Notes: generated from the letters alone by a model not told the origin. A DNA stretch of 16,490 nt from Rhodococcus sp. IITR03 (GCA_001017865.1 LATQ01000217.1:1-16490); one strand, 5' to 3'; positions 8,683-15,620 are shown, counted from the first letter of the stretch. A program made the numbers and translations.

Positions 8683-9221
8683 ATGTCGTCTCCCGTCCCG
8701 TCCGAGTACGCCGACACGCTGGAGAGCATCAAACGCTCAAATTCCTCGCCATCGACGGGGACACCGCCGAGCGCCAGCTCGAAGATCGGCTCGTCGAGCG
8801 CATCATCGACACGCTGCGTGAGCTCGGTCCCGGGTTCGCATTTGTCGGCCCGTCAGGTCCACTTCGATGTCGAGGGCAACGACTTCTTCGTCGATTTGTT
8901 GTTCTTCCACGTCGAACAGCTCCGGTACGTGGTCATCGAGCTCGAGACCACCGAGTTCGACCCGCGCGATGCCGGCCAACTCGGCTTCTACGTCGCCCCG
9001 GTCGAGGATCGGCTGCGCAGACCGCAGCACCAGCCACCGTCGGGATGCTTCTCGTCGCAGACAAGAACGAGTCCGTCGTCCGATACGCCCGGGCCGGTAC
9101 CACGCAGCCGATCGCGGTATCGCGCTACGATCTCTCGCCCGCCGAGCAGGCTGCGTTCCCCGCCGAGGACGCTCTCACACGGGCGGTTGCGCTCGAACTC
9201 GACGACCATACGCCGGAGTGA
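8683..9221 (+). pseudogene. YhcG/DUF1016-type PDDEXK nuclease remnant, internally deleted and frameshifted
   Basis: The C-terminal nuclease domain is clear: RQLEDRLVERIIDTLRELG, GFAFVGRQVHFDVEGNDFFV, DLLFFHVEQLRYVVIELETT, EFDPRDAGQLGFYV, then GMLLVADKNESVVRYA. This order matches the PDDEXK domain of YhcG (DUF1016) proteins. Acidic residues of FFVDLLFF and the ELE segment stand where the active site is expected. Two frame changes are needed: one extra C near 8850 and one missing base near 9020. The first codons (SPVPSEYADTLESIKR) resemble the start of the usual N-terminal domain, and the nuclease part follows only about ten codons later. About 200 residues therefore appear lost at about 8735. 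YhcG proteins often sit with restriction-modification or defence genes. None are seen here. Very likely inactive. Confidence 0.72.
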
Positions 9222-9286
9222 CGAAACACCGTCCACCTTCTGCTCTTCGCTTGGGTTGACGATATGCAGATAGGGGAAGGGCTGCT

Positions 9287-9316
9287 ACGCAGTGCCAAGG
9301 AATTGACACGCAGTGC
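9287..9316. repeat. Direct repeat ACGCAGTGC, two copies 21 bp apart
   Basis: The nonamer occurs at 9287-9295 and 9308-9316 on the same strand, a spacing of two helical turns. It could be a binding-site pair or chance. No gene start is firmly tied to it. Confidence 0.3.
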
Positions 9317-9354
9317 TGGATCAGGTGGGAACCCACAACCAGGGCCACGATCAA

Positions 9355-9946
9355 TTACCGAAGGTATGTTCGAATTCTCGGCGACCGCTTTCGACCCTGG
9401 CCGTACCGCGTCGCGGAGCCCCAGATATCTGTGATCGTACGGATCGCCTCGGCGTCGACGGGTGCCGCGCCCACGATCTGCCACTGGCGAGTACGCACGG
9501 GGGTCTCGCTCTGGACCTGCAAGATGCCGGGGGCCTTGACGGCGTGGGCCAGGGGTGAAGACAGGTGGTTGACTCTGCGAGGTCTTGTTCGAGCGTCGCC
9601 GACATCGACCATCGCGTTGGTGCGCGCCTCGGGTCGAACGCATCGAGTGAGTTGCTCTCGGGCTCGGACGAATTTGCTGCTGCGAGATTGTGATCGGCGA
9701 TCGGAACGAAGCATGCATCCGGTGGCCGAGTCTCGTCGTGTGGCCGCGGACTCGAGGGCGTGACGGCGAGCCGGGACTCATTCGATCACTGATCGAGCAG
9801 TCGTCGATCCGGTTCGAGTAGAGGATTTTCGCCGGGGTCTTGTCGATGGAGAACGCCGCGCGGGCATGCGCTTTCGTGTTTGCCGACGCCGCCACGCCTG
9901 GTGGTTCCCGATCGCCGAACGGTCCTTGTGTCGACTCCATGCTCAT
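9355..9946 (-). CDS. Unrecognised minus-strand gene, frameshifted, about 195 aa
   Basis: Three minus-strand segments with strong third-position GC can be joined. ATG 9946 starts MSMESTQGPFGDREPPG and runs to TPAKILYSNRIDDCSIS. After a shift near 9785 come ESRLAVTPSSPRPHDE, ACFVPIADHNLAAANSSEPE and ATLEQDLAES. After a shift near 9570 come SSPLAHAVKAPGILQVQSE, VRTRQWQIVGAAPVDAEAI and RTITDIWGSATRYG. A frame with TAA at about 9355-9357 follows, although another frame stays open further (IPSVIDRGPGCGFPPD), so the true end may be lower. No family or membrane segment is recognised. Just ahead of the ATG, a stop in another frame forms an ATGA overlap, as in an operon. Composition is the main evidence. 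Confidence 0.4.
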
Positions 9947-10250
9947 GCAAAGGGCAAGGGTTGCAAGTGAGACCAGGAAGGAAACAATGCTCTGCTGTTC
10001 CTCGCGATCATTCTCGAGGCGACGGTCGACGTTGCGGTCGAGATGGGTCCCGAGGCGGACATGAGGGGTGCCGAGCGGGCTCCGGAAGCAAGCAACCAAG
10101 CAACGCCCCGTCTCTACGCGAAGAACTACGTCAGTTCCGGAGAGTTGCGCCGGTCTCATCCCAGTCAGGCAAGGCCGGAACTCGGGTGGCGAGGGCGGTA
10201 TCGGCAACGATCAGGAGGACGGCGATCGCGCGAGCCAAGGGACGGATCAC
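9943..10250 (-). CDS. Possible small membrane or secreted protein upstream of the previous gene
   Basis: A GTG at 10250 on the minus strand reads VIRPLARAIAVLLIVADTA then LATRVPALPDWDE, a basic start followed by a hydrophobic stretch as in a signal peptide or membrane anchor. The frame stops near 10130. Coding-like codons continue in another frame and reach a TGA that overlaps the next ATG. No clear ribosome binding site precedes the GTG. A frame-broken gene ending at the ATGA overlap is my preferred reading. A separate short ORF is the alternative. Confidence 0.25.
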
Positions 10251-10431
10251 GAGAGTGGAAAACAAAGGAACGTTCTTTCTTGTTTGTACGCCGTCAGGGG
10301 AGTGGAGGACGTCCCGTCGGGGGGCGGTCTGCCGATTGATCGGGCCACCGCTCTCGTGCCGGAAACGACCGCCGAGCGGTTCGACCAGGCGACGGTAACT
10401 GTAATCTAGGGTTCAACCATAGTTATGCTAC

Positions 10432-10656
10432 TCAGTGCCAAAAATCAAGCCGAGTGTGCTCGAGGACAGCTGCGCGTTGCCTGGGGTTCCCGGATTGGTT
10501 CGGCCGCAGCACGTCGGTGAACCGGCGGAGATCGAAGTCTGGTCGAACGCACTGCGGGTACCACGCTCGCCGCACCTGCGTGGCAGGGCCGTAGCCGGCC
10601 TTCGAGCTGTGCTTGTAGTGGAACCGGACACCATTCCTCCTGCCGAGCAACCGCAT
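10432..10656 (-). CDS. Unrecognised 74-aa protein downstream of the MHYT gene
   Basis: ATG 10656 gives MRLLGRRNGVRFHYKHSSKA, then GYGPATQVRRAWYPQCVRPD and FDLRRFTDVLRPNQ, ending LEHTRLDFWH before the TGA at 10432-10434. Third codon positions are strongly G/C and aromatic and basic residues are frequent, so it is probably coding. An AGGAGG lies just inside the ORF and would serve an ATG in another frame, hinting that the true start is frameshifted or that this is the 3' part of a longer gene. It lies 115 bases after the MHYT stop on the same strand. I do not recognise the family. Confidence 0.45.
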   Translation of the reverse strand: MRLLGRRNGVRFHYKHSSKAGYGPATQVRRAWYPQCVRPDFDLRRFTDVLRPNQSGNPRQRAAVLEHTRLDFWH

Positions 10657-10771
10657 TCGGCGCCACTATGGTGGATCTCGAGCCTCTGGACTCTCACGCA
10701 TCCGGGTAGGCGGCCCTCAGATCCGTCTTCGGGCTCGGATCGGCTCGGCGGCTCTGCATGCAGGATCGGCG

Positions 10772-11707
10772 TCAGGACTGTGGCGGTGTTCTGGTAGGTC
10801 GTGTCCGAGGTACATATGTGGTGGCATCGAGATACCGGCTGGGTCCGCACGTCGGCGACGCTGCCAGCCGACCGGAGTCGGGAGCGGCTGCAGCACTCCT
10901 CTCCAGCGGAGCCCTCGGCGTCGCGGCTTGCAGATGGTGACCGGTGTCTGCGTCGGGGTCGGCATGTGTGGGTTGCGTACCGAGCATCAATGCTACGAGG
11001 GGCACCGCCAGCACGAGTGTGCCGAGGACGAATGTGGGTAGCAGCAGCGACATGACCGTCCATCCATGCGGTGCCGGGGCGTGTGTGCTGATGGTCGCGG
11101 CTGCACCGGCCATGCCGATGTAGTGCACTGCGGCCACCGCACCGCCCATGACCACTGCTGCCGATGCACGCGCGAAGCCGCTGGTGGGGTGGGAGGTCAA
11201 CCACAACGCGATGGTGGCCGCGACGATGCCGATGATGATCGAGACCGCTACGAAGCTGGATGCGTGGTCCACTTTGCCTTGGATGCGGATCGTGGCCATG
11301 CCGCTGTAGTGCATCACGCTTACGGCCGCACCGATCACCATTCCACCAATCATCGATCGGAAGACGCGCAAATGCCCCTTCGGGACCACGGGTGAGTTCA
11401 TCAGCCAGAGGCCGAGTCCCGTTGCGGCCATAGCAACCACTGCGGAGAACACCGTCAATGGGGGGTTGTAGAGGATCAGTGTGCCTGGCACTGCAAAACC
11501 CATCATGGCGATGAAATGGGTGAGCCAGACGCCCACACCGCCGATCGCCGCAGCCGCCATGACCATCCAAGCCCTGCCGAGGGATCCACGAGAGCGGGTT
11601 GCCTGACGGGCGCACAGGAGACCGACGTAAGACCCGGTGATCGAAGTGAGATAGGCGAGTCCGAGAACCCACTTTCCCAGAGCGAAGTGATGCAGCTCGT
11701 GCGACAT
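10772..11707 (-). CDS. MHYT-domain integral membrane sensor protein
   Basis: This intact 311-residue protein has about seven hydrophobic segments and three MHYT-type motifs: WLTHFIAMMGF (about residues 61-71), VMHYSGMATI (131-140) and AVHYIGMAGA (193-202). These His/Met pairs at the outer ends of membrane helices define the MHYT domain, proposed to bind copper and sense O2, CO or NO. In many proteins the domain is fused to GGDEF, EAL or kinase modules. Here only a Pro/Arg-rich tail of about 65 residues follows, so no output domain exists. Such stand-alone forms occur in actinobacteria. AGGA lies about eight bases before ATG 11707. A good promoter lies about 100 bases upstream. The tail after about residue 245 is low-complexity and could be out of frame. 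Confidence 0.87.
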   Translation of the reverse strand: MSHELHHFALGKWVLGLAYLTSITGSYVGLLCARQATRSRGSLGRAWMVMAAAAIGGVGVWLTHFIAMMGFAVPGTLILYNPPLTVFSAVVAMAATGLGLWLMNSPVVPKGHLRVFRSMIGGMVIGAAVSVMHYSGMATIRIQGKVDHASSFVAVSIIIGIVAATIALWLTSHPTSGFARASAAVVMGGAVAAVHYIGMAGAAATISTHAPAPHGWTVMSLLLPTFVLGTLVLAVPLVALMLGTQPTHADPDADTGHHLQAATPRAPLERSAAAAPDSGRLAASPTCGPSRYLDATTYVPRTRPTRTPPQS

Positions 11708-11804
11708 GTTTTCCTACTCGTTGGCACAACCGTCGACCGCGGCCTGGAATGCCGAACCGGGCCGAAGCAGGCTGCATCCTCAGCCCCCGAGCAGCGCAGA
11801 GAAC

Positions 11805-11833
11805 ATTATCGAGTCCCGTGATCGCACCGTCCA
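11805..11833 (-). promoter_or_regulatory. Candidate sigma-70-type promoter for the MHYT gene
   Basis: On the minus strand TGGACG (11833-11828) and GATAAT (11810-11805) are separated by exactly 17 bases. Transcription would start about 90 bases before the MHYT ATG. The boxes are good for an actinobacterium; no experimental support. Confidence 0.45.
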
Positions 11834-11911
11834 CAGGGTCGTGAGCGATTCCCCACAACCGGCATGATTACTTGAACAAAGTAAAGATAGTAGCAACGGC
11901 GTGAAAGGAGA

Positions 11912-12117
11912 GTGGTCTCGCGCTTTGCGATGACGTGAGAACGCTCGGCGACGCGCGGTTTACCGCGGTAAACCGCATCCGGAAGGAGTGGGACCTGCCA
12001 CCCGGCGTCTGGCGGGGTAGAAGACCCCGGATGCTGCCGGCAGGGGGATGGGAGGCAGGGCATCCGGGAGGGTCGAGTCCTCGACCCGGGATGCACGATC
12101 CGTCGACAGGGGGATGA
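11912..12117 (+). CDS. Possible small protein ahead of tetR, one frameshift
   Basis: AAAGGAG (11904-11910) stands directly before GTG 11912, which reads MVSRFAMT then TGA. Restoring one base near 11934 continues the protein as VRTLGDARFTAVNRIRKEWD, LPPGVWRGRRPRML and a Gly/Pro-rich end, stopping at 12115-12117. The middle segment has convincing protein character and G/C-rich third positions. The last 25 codons overlap a set of strong hairpins, so they may be an RNA or DNA structure, not protein. No family is recognised. An alternative is an untranslated leader with an eight-codon ORF. Confidence 0.4.
11955..11976. promoter_or_regulatory. Perfect 22-bp palindrome, candidate operator
   Basis: The half GCGGTTTACCG is followed directly by its exact complement CGGTAAACCGC. 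A gapless perfect dyad of this length suits a TetR-family dimer. It lies about 250 bases upstream of the tetR start and inside the small reading frame at 11912-12117. A ten-base half (GTTTACCGCG) recurs at 13500-13509 ahead of the hydrolase gene. Confidence 0.5.
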
Positions 12118-12126
12118 CGGATCGTG
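12013..12126 (+). promoter_or_regulatory. Cluster of strong, partly exclusive hairpins upstream of tetR
   Basis: Four structures lie in about 115 bases. CGGGGT/ACCCCG pairs around AGAAG (12013-12029). CTGCCGGCAG is a palindrome (12034-12043). GCATCC and GGATGC enclose GGTCGAG/CTCGACC (12060-12094). A perfect 11-bp inverted repeat, CACGATCCGTC/GACGGATCGTG, spans 12094-12126. GCATCCGG at 12060-12067 can also pair with CCGGATGC at 12026-12033, so two folds compete. This layout resembles an attenuator or structured leader, but no known riboswitch class is recognised. Paired transcription terminators are an alternative. Confidence 0.45.
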
Positions 12127-12173
12127 GTGGTGGAGGGAGGTCGCATTATCGGTCGCGGCGCTCGTCATCTATG

Positions 12174-12195
12174 TTTACGGTACTCGGTACCTAAA
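12174..12195. promoter_or_regulatory. Imperfect inverted repeat just upstream of tetR, candidate autoregulatory site
   Basis: TTTAcGGTAC and GTACCTAAA form an inverted repeat with one bulged base and a 3-base centre. It lies 34-55 bases before the tetR ATG, where TetR-family repressors usually bind their own promoter. Confidence 0.35.
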
Positions 12196-12228
12196 ATCAA
12201 GAGTTGGGCAGAAAAAAGGGGGAAGATA

Positions 12229-12834
12229 ATGGTCGCCGGCAGGCGCGGACGTCCGCAGGTGTCCTCTCGCGCACAGGTTGAGGCCGCCGCGTTCGAGTTG
12301 TTCTTCGACCGGGGTTATAGCGAGACGTCGATCATGGATATCGTGGCAGTCGCGGGGATCAGCAAGACCACGTTCTTTCGGTACTTCCCCAACAAAGCAG
12401 CGCTGATGTGGTCTCCCTTCGAAGAAGGCACCCGCGACCTGCAATCCGCGTTGGAAACCGTGCACGATGATGTACCGGTCATGGAAGCGATCCGGGTCGG
12501 GGTGCTGGAGTCGGTGGCGGCCCAGCTCGACGACGAAGGTATCTGGAGAGCCCGGTTTCGGATCCTCGATAGCTCACGGGAGTTGCAGGCAGAGGGCGCA
12601 CAACGGTGGTTGGCGTGGGCCGAGGTCGTGGCGAGGTTCGTTGCGTCCCGTGTCGGTGTTCGTCCGACGACGGTGGTGCCGGCGAGTGTCGGGGGTGCGG
12701 TGCAGTCCGTTGTGCTCGGCGCCCTGCGCGACAGTGTGGAGTTTCCTGAGGTCGGCAGTGATCTACTGTCCGTGCTCGATACGTCGCTGTCCTCGCTGGG
12801 GCAGAATCTGCAGAAGTGGATCGATGAAAAATAG
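12229..12834 (+). CDS. TetR/AcrR family transcriptional regulator
   Basis: This 201-residue protein has the typical TetR length. The N-terminal helix-turn-helix spans about residues 15-58: SSRAQVEAAAFELFFDRGY, then SIMDIVAVAGISKTTFFRYF, with the recognition helix at SKTTFFRYF. The C-terminal ligand domain is helical (residues 60-200), with RFRILDSSRELQAEGAQRW near the middle. ATG 12229 is chosen because GGGGGAAG stands at the right distance upstream and the protein then begins MVAGRRGRPQV, as relatives do. The frame is open further upstream but has no matching motif. TetR proteins repress by default and release DNA on ligand binding. Likely targets are its own promoter and the downstream genes. 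The FFRYFP-K core resembles mycofactocin-type regulators, but no mycofactocin genes are seen. Intact. Confidence 0.92.
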   Translation: MVAGRRGRPQVSSRAQVEAAAFELFFDRGYSETSIMDIVAVAGISKTTFFRYFPNKAALMWSPFEEGTRDLQSALETVHDDVPVMEAIRVGVLESVAAQLDDEGIWRARFRILDSSRELQAEGAQRWLAWAEVVARFVASRVGVRPTTVVPASVGGAVQSVVLGALRDSVEFPEVGSDLLSVLDTSLSSLGQNLQKWIDEK

Positions 12835-13086
12835 ATGAGTAAGGGGGTGGTGCGCATCCGCTACTCGCGTGAGGGCAACACGACCACCGGGGACGTCGAA
12901 CCTGTGATGGTCGCTTTCACGAATGGCCATCGGTACCTGATCGGGTGGCGCCGGCTTCACAACGATATGCGGTGGCTCCTGGTGCCCTGTATCGAGCGCG
13001 CCAGCGCCACCAGGGTTGCCTGCAGCGGCTATGACGTCGACGAGATCGGCATCCCTTCGGGAACAGACAGACCCGCGAATAACTAA
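12835..13086 (+). CDS. Stand-alone WYL-domain protein, lacks the usual N-terminal HTH
   Basis: The 83 residues match the core of a WYL domain: GVVRIRYSREGNTTTGDVEP, then VMVAFTNGHRYLIGWRRLH, NDMRWLLVPCIERA and a tail DVDEIGIP. The family's W-Y-L signature falls at H-R-Y-L here. WYL domains bind ligands or nucleic acid and normally follow a winged HTH in proteins of about 320 residues. Here the HTH and the first half are absent. The ATG immediately follows the tetR TAG in the same frame, with no ribosome binding site of its own. Expression would therefore need reinitiation or stop-codon read-through. It may be a truncated remnant of a WYL regulator or a deliberate TetR-WYL pair. No frame breaks. 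Confidence 0.7.
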   Translation: MSKGVVRIRYSREGNTTTGDVEPVMVAFTNGHRYLIGWRRLHNDMRWLLVPCIERASATRVACSGYDVDEIGIPSGTDRPANN

Positions 13087-13092
13087 GGGCGA

Positions 13093-13458
13093 GTGAGTAT
13101 TCGATCGGATTCTCCGGTCTGCGCAGTCGTTGTGACCGAGGCGGGTTGGCGTCGACGATGCCCGTTCCGTGTGCCGACCGATGAGTGGATCACCGGTTGG
13201 GCAGCTTCGGAGGATTCACGCGTCGAGTCCAGCAGCACCGGGCCGAGTGCGGCCGTGAGTGATGGCGGTGCCTGTGCGGGTGTGACCGATACCGGTGGGA
13301 CGTGTCAGCTCCAGCGGGGAGGAATCAGGTCACGGCGTAGCCGGCCGACGCAACGGATCCCAGGAGTGTCGCCGGCGAATCGACCCCCGGATTGTGGGCA
13401 TCCGCGGCGAGGGTCCGTGTCCGAATTCTATTGTCGAGAAGGTAGTTCCGCAACGTGA
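13093..13458 (+). CDS. Low-confidence hypothetical ORF after the WYL gene
   Basis: GTG 13093 begins six bases after the WYL stop and reads VSIRSDSPVCAVVVTEAGW, then CPFRVPTDEWITGWAASED and Ser/Gly/Thr-rich sequence. Composition is coding-like up to about 13320, then becomes Arg/Pro-rich and unconvincing. No family is recognised. The stretch 13459-13560 holds the half-site at 13500-13509 and the leader of the hydrolase gene. Confidence 0.25.
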   Translation: MSIRSDSPVCAVVVTEAGWRRRCPFRVPTDEWITGWAASEDSRVESSSTGPSAAVSDGGACAGVTDTGGTCQLQRGGIRSRRSRPTQRIPGVSPANRPPDCGHPRRGSVSEFYCREGSSAT

Positions 13459-13560
13459 TCGGAGCTCTGTCAGGAGGGAACCGGTGCGGGTGAATCACCG
13501 TTTACCGCGTAGGGCACCATCGATGTGAATACTCGATTCGACAATGTTGGTGAGGGACTC

Positions 13561-14459
13561 ATGGATCCGATTGCTACCCGGTGCGAATTTCGCGGCGATG
13601 GTGTCGTACTTGCCGCGGATCGGTGGGATCCGCCCCCTCGGGGCGACAACGGAGTGGATATCGACCGTAAGGGGGTGGTGTTGTTGCTGCACGGCGGAGG
13701 GCAGACCCGGCACTCCTGGCGCAACACCGGCCGTAACCTGGCGGCGGACGGCTGGTCCGCCATCGCTGTGGACGCGCGCGGCCACGGGGACAGTCAATGG
13801 GCACCGGACGGGGACTACGGCATCGACGCGTTGGTCGCCGATCTGACGGCGATCATCGGCGAGCTGGGGGAGAAGCCGGTACTGGTCGGGGCGTCGATGG
13901 GGGGTATGACCTCGTTGATCGGGCAGGGCGAGAACCCCGAACTCGCTCGCGGGGTGGTCCTGGTCGATATCGCGCCGAAGGTCGAAACCGAGGGCACCGA
14001 CGAAATCGCAGCGTTCATGCGCAGTGGACTCGACGGGTTCGACAGCCTCGATGATGCGGCCGCGGCGATCGCGGCGTACACCCCGAACCGGGTTCGTAAG
14101 TCCAATCCGCAGGGGTTGCGCAAGAACCTCCGTTTGCGTGACGGCCGCTGGTTTTGGCATTGGGATCCGGCGTTTCTTCGCCACGGTGACGAGCCACTCG
14201 TCAGGCCGATTCGATCATGCGGTACGAACGTGCGCGGGATGCTGCGGCGGCGATCACGGTGCCCACCATGCTTGTTCGGGGCAAGCAATCGAATGTGGTC
14301 AGCGAAGAAGGTGCGAAGGAACTGCTCGGCCTGATCCCGACCGCCACGTTGATCGATGTCAGTGGGGCCGGTCATATGGTCGCTGGTGACGACAATGACG
14401 TTTTCAGCGGCGGATTGAAGGAGTTCCTCGACGACCGTGTTGTCACTGCTCGGCCCTGA
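13561..14459 (+). pseudogene. Alpha/beta hydrolase, one frameshift
   Basis: ATG 13561 follows GGTGAGGGA closely; an upstream GTG at 13525 is less likely. The reconstructed protein is about 300 residues. It has the oxyanion-hole motif LLLHGGGQTRHSW (residues 41-53), AVDARGHGDS (69-78), the nucleophile elbow VGASMGG (Ser112) and the catalytic His in GAGHMVAGDDND. At the usual acid position the motif reads GKQSNVVS, with Asn where relatives mostly have Asp. The frame breaks near 14203: restoring one base gives EPLV-ADSIMRYERARDAA, and it ends at TGA 14457-14459. It belongs to the broad group of haloperoxidase/esterase-like hydrolases acting on small esters or ring-cleavage products. Located after the TetR/WYL pair, it may be under their control. 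Family firm, substrate unknown. Confidence 0.82.
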
Positions 14460-14803
14460 AGCACTCGCGACCTGGAGGTCACCGACAGTAGGGCTCGAAT
14501 GTCTAGCCGCATGGACCGGAACCACGCAGAAGTGTTGCCGCGACAGCACCGCCGGTCAGGCATGTCGAACGGGTCGGAAACAGGACGACTGGTCTGATAA
14601 GTCGGATTCGTCGTTATCGATGACAGCGTCGATGGCGTCGGTGGCCGCGGGTAGGTCTGTTCGAGGCGGTGGTAGGCCGGGTGTGTATTGCAGAAGGGTC
14701 GGTGAAGCGGCGATCGCCTCCGGCCGGGGCCACGGTGGAATGACCGGCGGCGATTTCACCAGTTCCTTACCGAAGGTTGTGCCGTGCCGGCCACAGGCTG
14801 CCC
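14460..14803. other. About 340 bp without a confident gene
   Basis: A minus-strand frame ending at 14556 (containing VIPPWPRPEAIAASPTLLQY and ATDAIDAVIDNDESDLSD) has moderate coding composition. It could be the 3' end of a small gene starting near 14888, but it overlaps the better plus-strand candidate at 14804. No promoter or repeat stands out. Confidence 0.3.
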
Positions 14804-15034
14804 GTGACCGAGTCCATCGGTCAAAGCCCCGAGTGCTTCGGTGACGCTCGGGGCGCGACGTCCTCATCGTCGCCGATCGATTCCTCAACGACGTCCCGAA
14901 TCATTTTGGGCCGTGGTCAATGCGCACTGGTAAGGGAGCGGATCGGCCTACGCCCCCCTGCGACGTTGGCCGATCCGCTGCTGTATCGACTGCCGATGAC
15001 ACACATGTACCGGGAGTCGGTCCAGGGGGAGTAA
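14804..15034 (+). CDS. Unrecognised small protein, about 76 aa, frameshifted; first of a pair
   Basis: GTG 14804 gives MTESIGQSPECFGDARG. Restoring one base near 14852 continues as RDVLIVADRFLNDVPNH. Dropping one T from the run near 14902-14905 continues as LGRGQCALVRERIGLRPPA then LYRLPMTHMYRESVQGE, with the TAA at 15032-15034. All three parts have G/C-rich third positions, so one real gene is likely. No membrane segment or known motif is seen. It ends five bases before the next ATG, and its last codons (GGGGGAG) supply the next ribosome binding site, so the two genes form a tight pair. Confidence 0.4.
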   Translation: MTESIGQSPECFGDARGATSSSSPIDSSTTSRIILGRGQCALVRERIGLRPPATLADPLLYRLPMTHMYRESVQGE

Positions 15035-15038
15035 AGCA

Positions 15039-15336
15039 ATGTCGATGGAACAGCGTGCGGCGCCCCTGCACGGCACCGATCGATGGAGTGCGAGCGTGAC
15101 AGACGCAGTGTTCGGCGGCACTGTCGAAGTTGGCGGGGCTCAGCTCGTGGGAGGAAGGAAGACCCCGCGGAAGTGCTGATGAGTGTGACTGCGTGGATTC
15201 TCCAGCGTGAAGGCGGCACCGATCCTGCCCCTGAACAGTCTCAGAAGTCGGATCACGAGGTACCTCGTTTCTGCGTGTCTTCGGGTCGGAAATCGATGCG
15301 ATTACCCGACTGCAGGTGTCGAGCATTCACACGTAA
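15039..15336 (+). CDS. Unrecognised small protein, about 100 aa, frameshifted; second of a pair
   Basis: ATG 15039 lies seven bases after GGGGGAG and reads MSMEQRAAPLHGTDRWSASV, then TDAVFGGTVEVGGAQLVGGR. One missing base near 15165 moves the frame to KEDPAEVLMSVTAWILQREG and GTDPAPEQSQKSDHE. Another near 15259 moves it to TSFLRVFGSEIDAITRLQVS, ending SIHT and TAA at 15334-15336. Composition is clearly coding throughout. The product looks acidic and soluble, without membrane segments. I do not recognise the family. The tight spacing with the preceding gene would fit a two-component complex such as toxin-antitoxin or a small enzyme pair, but nothing else supports that. Confidence 0.45.
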
Positions 15337-15620
15337 AAGGGGACGGTCGCCGCAACTCGGTTGTGGCGGATTCAGTTGTACCCCAACCGGATACTTTTCG
15401 CTATACCGGGGCCATGCCCCACTGGATTCTCGTATGCAATGTCACGGTCCCGCCGGTTCTGGGCCCTCGAGGATTCGGATGCCCACCGCGGGACCGGATT
15501 CCATGAATCGACAACCTCCATTGTCGCATCGAGAAGATCGTGGTGACGCAGGATCGCCGCTTCTACATAGAAATTCGTGTGGTGGTAGCAGGATGCATCG
15601 ATACATGCTGTATGTCTTCA

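Noticed and set aside
9125..10207. Single 360-residue minus-strand protein
   Set aside because: It overlaps the well-identified plus-strand nuclease remnant and mixes coding-like and shadow segments. Only parts belong to the minus-strand genes described.
10428..11858. 476-residue minus-strand ORF overlapping the MHYT gene
   Set aside because: It is an out-of-frame shadow of the MHYT gene: Arg/His/Gly-rich, without motifs, while the overlapping frame is a clear membrane protein.
15372..15410. Promoter ahead of the dehydrogenase (TTGTAC ... TATACC)
   Set aside because: The spacing is about 20 bases and the distance to the start is over 200 bases; not convincing.
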